Shown in pieces: positions 6,372 through 9,745 of a DNA stretch of 9,745 nt. The stretch spans positions 1 to 9,745 of the forward strand of contig NZ_CAMPHN010000161.1 of the NCBI RefSeq assembly GCF_946885885.1. Reading direction: 5' to 3'. The notes under the pieces were generated by a model, which saw only the letters and a list, made by a program, of their open reading frames with translations, ran no database searches and was not told the origin of the DNA. A program made the translations under genes and the position numbers. This DNA comes from an uncultured Pseudomonas sp. (lineage in GTDB: Bacteria > Pseudomonadota > Gammaproteobacteria > Pseudomonadales > Pseudomonadaceae). Every line of letters begins with the position of its first letter. Positions within the stretch are counted from its first letter, which is position 1.

Positions 6372-8147
6372 TTACTCGGCCTTAGGCTGCTCGCGCAGGC
6401 GAATGTGCAATTCGCGCAGCGCCTTGTTATCCACCAAACCCGGCGCCTGGGTCATGACGCAGGCCGCACTCTGGGTTTTCGGGAAGGCGATCACTTCGCG
6501 GATCGACTGAGCGCCGGTCATCAGCATCACCAGGCGATCCAGACCGAAGGCCAGACCACCATGGGGTGGCGCACCGTACTTCAGGGCGTCGAGGAGGAAG
6601 CCGAACTTCTCCTGCTGCTCCTCTTCGCTGATGCCCAGCACACGGAACACGGTCTGTTGCATGGCCTTGTCGTGGATACGGATCGAACCGCCGCCCAGCT
6701 CGGTACCGTTGAGCACCATGTCGTAGGCACGCGACAGCGCGGCGGCCGGGTTGGCTTCCAGCTCCGCCGGGGTGCACTTCGGCGCGGTGAACGGGTGGTG
6801 CATGGCGGTCAGGCTGCCGTCGTCGTTCTCTTCGAACATCGGGAAGTCGACGACCCACAGCGGCGCCCACTCGCAGGTCAGCAGGTTGAGATCGTGGCCC
6901 AGCTTGATGCGCAGCGCGCCCAGGGCTTCGCTGACGATCTTCGTCTTGTCGGCGCCGAAGAACACGATATCGCCATCGACCGCACCGACGCGATCGAGGA
7001 TCACGTTGATATTGTCCAGCGGGATGTTCTTGACGATCGGCGACTGCAGGCCATCGACGCCATTGGCGCGCTCGTTGACCTTGATGTAGGCCAGTCCTTT
7101 GGCGCCGTAGATGCCGACGAACTTGGTGTAGTCGTCGATCTGCTTGCGCGGCATGCTCGCCCCGCCCGGTACGCGCAGCGCGGCCACGCGGCACTTGGGA
7201 TCGTTGGCCGGACCGGCGAACACCTTGAAGTCGACATCCTTGAGCTGATCCTCGACGTCCACCAGCTCCAGCGGGTTACGCAGGTCCGGCTTGTCGGAGC
7301 CGAAACGACGCATGGCTTCGGCCAGGGTCATGTGCGGAAGCTCGCCGAACTCGACGTTCAGCACCTCCTTGAACAGCTGGCGCACCATCTTCTCGGTGAT
7401 GCCCATGATGTCGTCTTCATCGAGGAAGCTGGTTTCGATGTCGATCTGGGTGAATTCCGGCTGACGGTCGGCGCGCAGGTCCTCGTCGCGGAAGCATTTG
7501 GCGATCTGGTAATAGCGGTCGAAGCCAGCGACCATCAGCAACTGTTTGAACAACTGCGGCGATTGCGGCAGGGCGAAGAAGCTGCCAGCGTGGGTGCGGC
7601 TCGGCACCAGATAGTCGCGCGCGCCTTCCGGGGTGGCGCGGGTGAGAATCGGCGTTTCCACGTCGAGGAAGCCGTTCTCGTCCAGATAACGGCGAATGCT
7701 GCTGGTGATGCTCGAACGCAGCTTCAACTTGGCGGCCATCTCAGGGCGGCGCAGGTCGATAAAGCGATAACGCAGACGGGTTTCTTCGCCCACGTCGGTG
7801 TATTCGTTGAGCGGGAACGGCGGGGTTTCCGCTTCGTTCAACACTTGCAGCTCGTAACCCAGCACTTCGATGGCGCCGCTGGCCATATTGGCGTTGCCGG
7901 CACCGGCCGGGCGCAAACGCACCTTACCGGTGATTTTGACCACGTACTCGCTACGCACTTTGTCGGCAGTTGCAAAGGTCTCGGCGCGATCGGGATCGAA
8001 TACCACCTGGGCCAAACCTTCGCGGTCGCGGATGTCGAGGAAAATCACCCCGCCATGATCGCGGCGGCGATGGACCCAACCGCAAAGGGTGACTTCCTGA
8101 CCTTCCAGGCTCTCGTTCAGTTGGCCGCAATAGTGGCTGCGCATCAT
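6372..8147 (-). CDS. aspS: Aspartyl-tRNA synthetase (probably non-discriminating, Asp/Asn)
   Basis: AspS charges tRNA-Asp with aspartate. The 591 residues comprise an OB-fold anticodon-binding domain (1-105), a class II catalytic core with RDYLVPSR (177-184), QSPQ (195-198), motif 2 FRDED (219-223) and motif 3 [12 protein letters not shown] (531-542), and the bacterial GAD insertion between. The frame is open up to 8264, but [10 protein letters not shown] at 8147 is the conserved start. GAGAGAAG lies about 10 nt upstream. His31 and Gly82 are present. In P. aeruginosa this pair has been linked to relaxed specificity, letting the enzyme also make Asp-tRNA-Asn for GatCAB amidation. The gene diverges from the Hpt/HD gene and is followed by yebC. 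Confidence 0.97.
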   Translation of the reverse strand: MMRSHYCGQLNESLEGQEVTLCGWVHRRRDHGGVIFLDIRDREGLAQVVFDPDRAETFATADKVRSEYVVKITGKVRLRPAGAGNANMASGAIEVLGYELQVLNEAETPPFPLNEYTDVGEETRLRYRFIDLRRPEMAAKLKLRSSITSSIRRYLDENGFLDVETPILTRATPEGARDYLVPSRTHAGSFFALPQSPQLFKQLLMVAGFDRYYQIAKCFRDEDLRADRQPEFTQIDIETSFLDEDDIMGITEKMVRQLFKEVLNVEFGELPHMTLAEAMRRFGSDKPDLRNPLELVDVEDQLKDVDFKVFAGPANDPKCRVAALRVPGGASMPRKQIDDYTKFVGIYGAKGLAYIKVNERANGVDGLQSPIVKNIPLDNINVILDRVGAVDGDIVFFGADKTKIVSEALGALRIKLGHDLNLLTCEWAPLWVVDFPMFEENDDGSLTAMHHPFTAPKCTPAELEANPAAALSRAYDMVLNGTELGGGSIRIHDKAMQQTVFRVLGISEEEQQEKFGFLLDALKYGAPPHGGLAFGLDRLVMLMTGAQSIREVIAFPKTQSAACVMTQAPGLVDNKALRELHIRLREQPKAE

Positions 8148-8222
8148 GGGGTAATCGCTTCTCTCGAGTCTTGAATTCGTTGGGCCGCAGGGCGGCGCGC
8201 GTGTCCGGATCATGCCCGCCAG

Positions 8223-8252
8223 CGGGGTTGCGCAACGCTTTCCGCAACCCGC
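8223..8252 (-). other. Hairpin in the aspS leader
   Basis: An 8-bp perfect inverted repeat GGGTTGCG/CGCAACCC (8225-8232 and 8243-8250) with a 10-nt loop, extendable by two pairs past a bulged G. It falls inside the predicted aspS 5' untranslated region, about 75 nt ahead of the start codon. No T-run follows, so it is not a simple attenuator. Its function is unknown. Confidence 0.5.
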
Positions 8253-8272
8253 ATTTCGCGGCAAAGCGCAGG

Positions 8273-8301
8273 ATTATATATGGTTAAGCCGCCACTTGCA
8301 G
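8273..8301 (-). promoter_or_regulatory. Predicted aspS promoter
   Basis: A perfect TATAAT -10 at 8278-8273 on the minus strand with a poor -35 candidate CTGCAA at 8301-8296 (three of six) at 17-nt spacing. The start would be near 8266, giving a leader of about 118 nt that includes the hairpin at 8223-8252. Confidence 0.55.
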
Positions 8302-8330
8302 CCGCCCGCCCACGCGCTTTCGCAGGCTTT

Positions 8331-8340
8331 TCTATACTGA
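8331..8340 (+). promoter_or_regulatory. Candidate -10 element (sigma-S-like) of the Hpt/HD gene
   Basis: TCTATACTGA fits the extended -10 favoured by the stationary-phase sigma factor RpoS (CTATACT core) and has no recognisable -35. It lies 26 nt ahead of the ATG at 8366, giving a short leader of about 20 nt. Confidence 0.4.
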
Positions 8341-8353
8341 GGGTTCTCACTAC

Positions 8354-8358
8354 AGGAG
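8354..8358 (+). promoter_or_regulatory. Ribosome binding site of the Hpt/HD gene
   Basis: AGGAG spaced 7 nt from the ATG at 8366. It fixes that start. Confidence 0.75.
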
Positions 8359-8365
8359 AGCGGCC

Positions 8366-9484
8366 ATGGCCAAGCCAACCCTCGCCGAAATACCCCGCGA
8401 TCTGCTGGACGACTTTCGCCAAGAAACCGCCGAGCAATTCCAGCGCAGCGAGCAACTGCTGATCGAGCTCGAAAAGGCCCCGGACGACCGCGAACGCCTG
8501 CACAAGCTGTTCCGCCAGATCCACAGCCTCAAAGGCAACCTGGGCTATATCGGCCTCAACGCGCGCATGCCGCTACCGCAGGCTTTGGAAGACGTACTGT
8601 CGTGCCTGCGCGAAGCGCAATTGAGTTTCGATAGCCTGCTGGGCGATATCCTGCTGCTCAGCTTGGATAACCTCAAGGAATTGATCGCCCAGGATCTCGG
8701 CGGTGCGCCTGCAAGACTTAACGCCGAGCAAGTCGACGCTCTCTGCCAAGCCCTGAGCGCGCTGGCGACAGCGCCCCCGGAGCGACAGATGGCAGTGCGC
8801 CGGGCATTGCTGCAACAACTCGACCCCAACACCCAACTGCTCGACCCACCGACCGTGAGCGATCCGCAAGCCGAGCAACTGCTGGCACGCTACGGCATCG
8901 AGATCGACGCCGACCTGCTGTTCTTTATCGAACTCATGCAGGCCAGCGAGCGACGCTCGCGCTACTGGCAGGAACGCGGCATGCGCCAATTGGACCTGGC
9001 ACTGATGATCAACCAGCTCGGCGGCACTCCGGAACCACCCGAACAACTGGCCGCTGCCGTCTGCCTGCACGATCTGGGCATGGCTTTTCTGCCCCTGGAA
9101 ATGCTGCACAAGGACGCCAGTTTCAACCGCGAAGAGCGCCGGCACATGCAATCCCACCCGCGCCTCGCCTACGATCTGTTCAAGCGCATGCCCAAATGGC
9201 AAGGGGCCGCCGAAATAGCCTTACAACACCAGGAACACGCCGACGGCACCGGCTACCCCAAAGGCCTGAAAGAGGCGGAAATCTGCGCCGGCGCGCTGAT
9301 TCTCGGCATCGTCGACACCTTCGATGCACGCACCCACGAACGCGCCCACCAAACGCTGAGCAAACGTCCGCTACTGCGCGCCATCCTGGAAATCAACGGC
9401 CTTGCGGGCAGCCAATTCAGCGCGCACTGGGTCGAACGGTTCAACCACACACTCAACCAGCACCCCGAACTGGGCCACCGATAG
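8366..9484 (+). CDS. Hpt-domain / degenerate HD-GYP-domain signalling protein
   Basis: This 372-residue protein has no signal peptide or membrane segment. Residues 1-110 are a helical histidine phosphotransfer domain with FRQIHSLKGNLGYIGL, where His53 is the expected phosphate-accepting histidine. After a variable linker, residues about 180-362 resemble an HD-GYP phosphodiesterase: HDLGMAFLP (235-243), HP at 264-265, HQEHADGTGYPKGL (288-301) and VDTFDART (316-323). Several signature residues differ: the Lys of HDxGK is Met239, the second His of HHE is Gln289, and the helix His upstream seems to be Trp201. It may therefore be a non-catalytic or altered c-di-GMP-type domain governed by phosphotransfer. 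No cognate kinase or receiver is in the window. It stands alone, divergent from aspS. I know of no gene name. Confidence 0.88.
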   Translation: MAKPTLAEIPRDLLDDFRQETAEQFQRSEQLLIELEKAPDDRERLHKLFRQIHSLKGNLGYIGLNARMPLPQALEDVLSCLREAQLSFDSLLGDILLLSLDNLKELIAQDLGGAPARLNAEQVDALCQALSALATAPPERQMAVRRALLQQLDPNTQLLDPPTVSDPQAEQLLARYGIEIDADLLFFIELMQASERRSRYWQERGMRQLDLALMINQLGGTPEPPEQLAAAVCLHDLGMAFLPLEMLHKDASFNREERRHMQSHPRLAYDLFKRMPKWQGAAEIALQHQEHADGTGYPKGLKEAEICAGALILGIVDTFDARTHERAHQTLSKRPLLRAILEINGLAGSQFSAHWVERFNHTLNQHPELGHR

Positions 9485-9511
9485 ACTCCGCCCGGCACGC
9501 CGGCAAGGCGG

Positions 9512-9648
9512 GCATTTCTCGTCGTCGCCCATAGCGACCGCGCCAAGCTGATCGGCGAGGATGCGCGACTGCAATGCCCGTTACCCTCGACTACCCCGAG
9601 GCGCTGAGCAAGCTGCTGGACAGCATTGAACCGCCGAACAGCCAATAG
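9512..9648 (+). pseudogene. Probable frameshifted coding relic downstream of the Hpt/HD gene
   Basis: In frame with the preceding gene but past its stop, the DNA encodes AFLVVAHSDRAKLIGEDARLQ (9512-9574), without a start codon. One frame over, it continues as MPVTLDYPEALSKLLDSIEP followed by four residues and TAG (9574-9648). Restoring one A in the CAATG at 9572-9576 would join the two halves into one plausible globular C-terminus of about 45 residues. I do not recognise the family. A chance open stretch is possible, but the protein-like composition in both halves argues for a decayed gene end. Confidence 0.35.
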
Positions 9649-9745
9649 CCTCTAAAAATCGTATCTATTGGTATAAGTCAGCACGAGATACCTAGGGTCT
9701 GTTGCCGTTTCATCGCGACCGCGCCGGAGCCTGTTTTAGCGCGAG
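9649..9745. other. AT-richer intergenic tail with a possible repeat or IS end
   Basis: No gene is visible. The stretch 9651-9692 is AT-richer than its surroundings and has a 6-bp inverted repeat (GTATCT/AGATAC). From CTAG at 9692-9695 the sequence becomes GC-rich (GGGTCTGTTGCCGTTTC and onward). This could be the end of a repeat or insertion sequence continuing beyond the window, but nothing diagnostic is present. Confidence 0.25.

Noticed and set aside
5571..8174. Very long plus-strand open frame (867 codons) opposite aspS and yebC
   Set aside because: It is fully antisense to two well-supported conserved genes, crosses their intergenic gap, and arises from third-position GC bias. Its composition (rich in Gln, Val, His, Asp) is typical of antisense frames.
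8210..8255. Short minus-strand leader peptide (14 codons, [14 protein letters not shown]) upstream of aspS
   Set aside because: No Shine-Dalgarno, no run of Asp or other regulatory codons, and the hairpin alone explains the sequence.
8148..8264. Upstream in-frame extension of AspS to 8264
   Set aside because: It adds 39 residues unlike any AspS. The conserved N-terminus begins at 8147.
9487..9520. Hairpin after the Hpt/HD stop (TCCGCC...GGCGGG) as a terminator
   Set aside because: The stem is interrupted and includes a weak pair, and the following ATTTCTC is a poor T-tract. Not convincing as an intrinsic terminator.

Overview
The window is a chromosomal housekeeping segment from a Pseudomonas-type gammaproteobacterium. 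This rests on gene order (aspS, yebC/pmpR, ruvC, ruvA, ruvB, ybgC, tolQ, tolR, tolA, tolB, all on the minus strand), on protein sequences close to what I recall of their P. aeruginosa counterparts (for example a 591-residue AspS and a 201-residue RuvA), on high-GC coding sequence, and on Pseudomonas-style intergenic palindromes. I cannot name the species. Nothing points to P. aeruginosa itself.

Layout, following minus-strand transcription from high to low coordinates. aspS (8147-6372) is preceded by a promoter with a perfect TATAAT and a leader of about 120 nt containing a hairpin. A 93-nt gap with interleaved inverted repeats leads to yebC/pmpR (6278-5529), which ends at a clear intrinsic terminator (5498-5465). 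A gap of about 400 nt holds a GGGTTA-type palindromic repeat and then a promoter for ruvCAB overlapped by a strong LexA (SOS) box at 5171-5186. ruvC, ruvA and ruvB are tightly packed. ybgC follows after 52 nt and opens the Tol-Pal cluster. tolR-tolA and tolA-tolB overlap by 1 and 4 nt, and tolB runs off the left edge of the window.

On the plus strand, diverging from aspS, is a 372-residue protein (8366-9484) with an N-terminal histidine phosphotransfer (Hpt) domain and a C-terminal HD-GYP-like domain that lacks several expected catalytic and metal-binding residues. Downstream lies what looks like a small frameshifted coding relic, then about 100 nt of AT-richer DNA running into a possible repeat or insertion-sequence end at the right edge.

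Functionally, RuvABC branch-migrate and cut Holliday junctions, and here all three may be under SOS control. The Tol proteins use the proton motive force to hold the outer membrane to the cell body during division. AspS carries the residue pair linked to non-discriminating aspartyl-tRNA synthetases. I see no convincing wholly new system. The items most worth a second look are the SOS box on ruvCAB, the degenerate Hpt/HD-GYP protein, the relic behind it, and the composition dip at the tolA/tolB junction.
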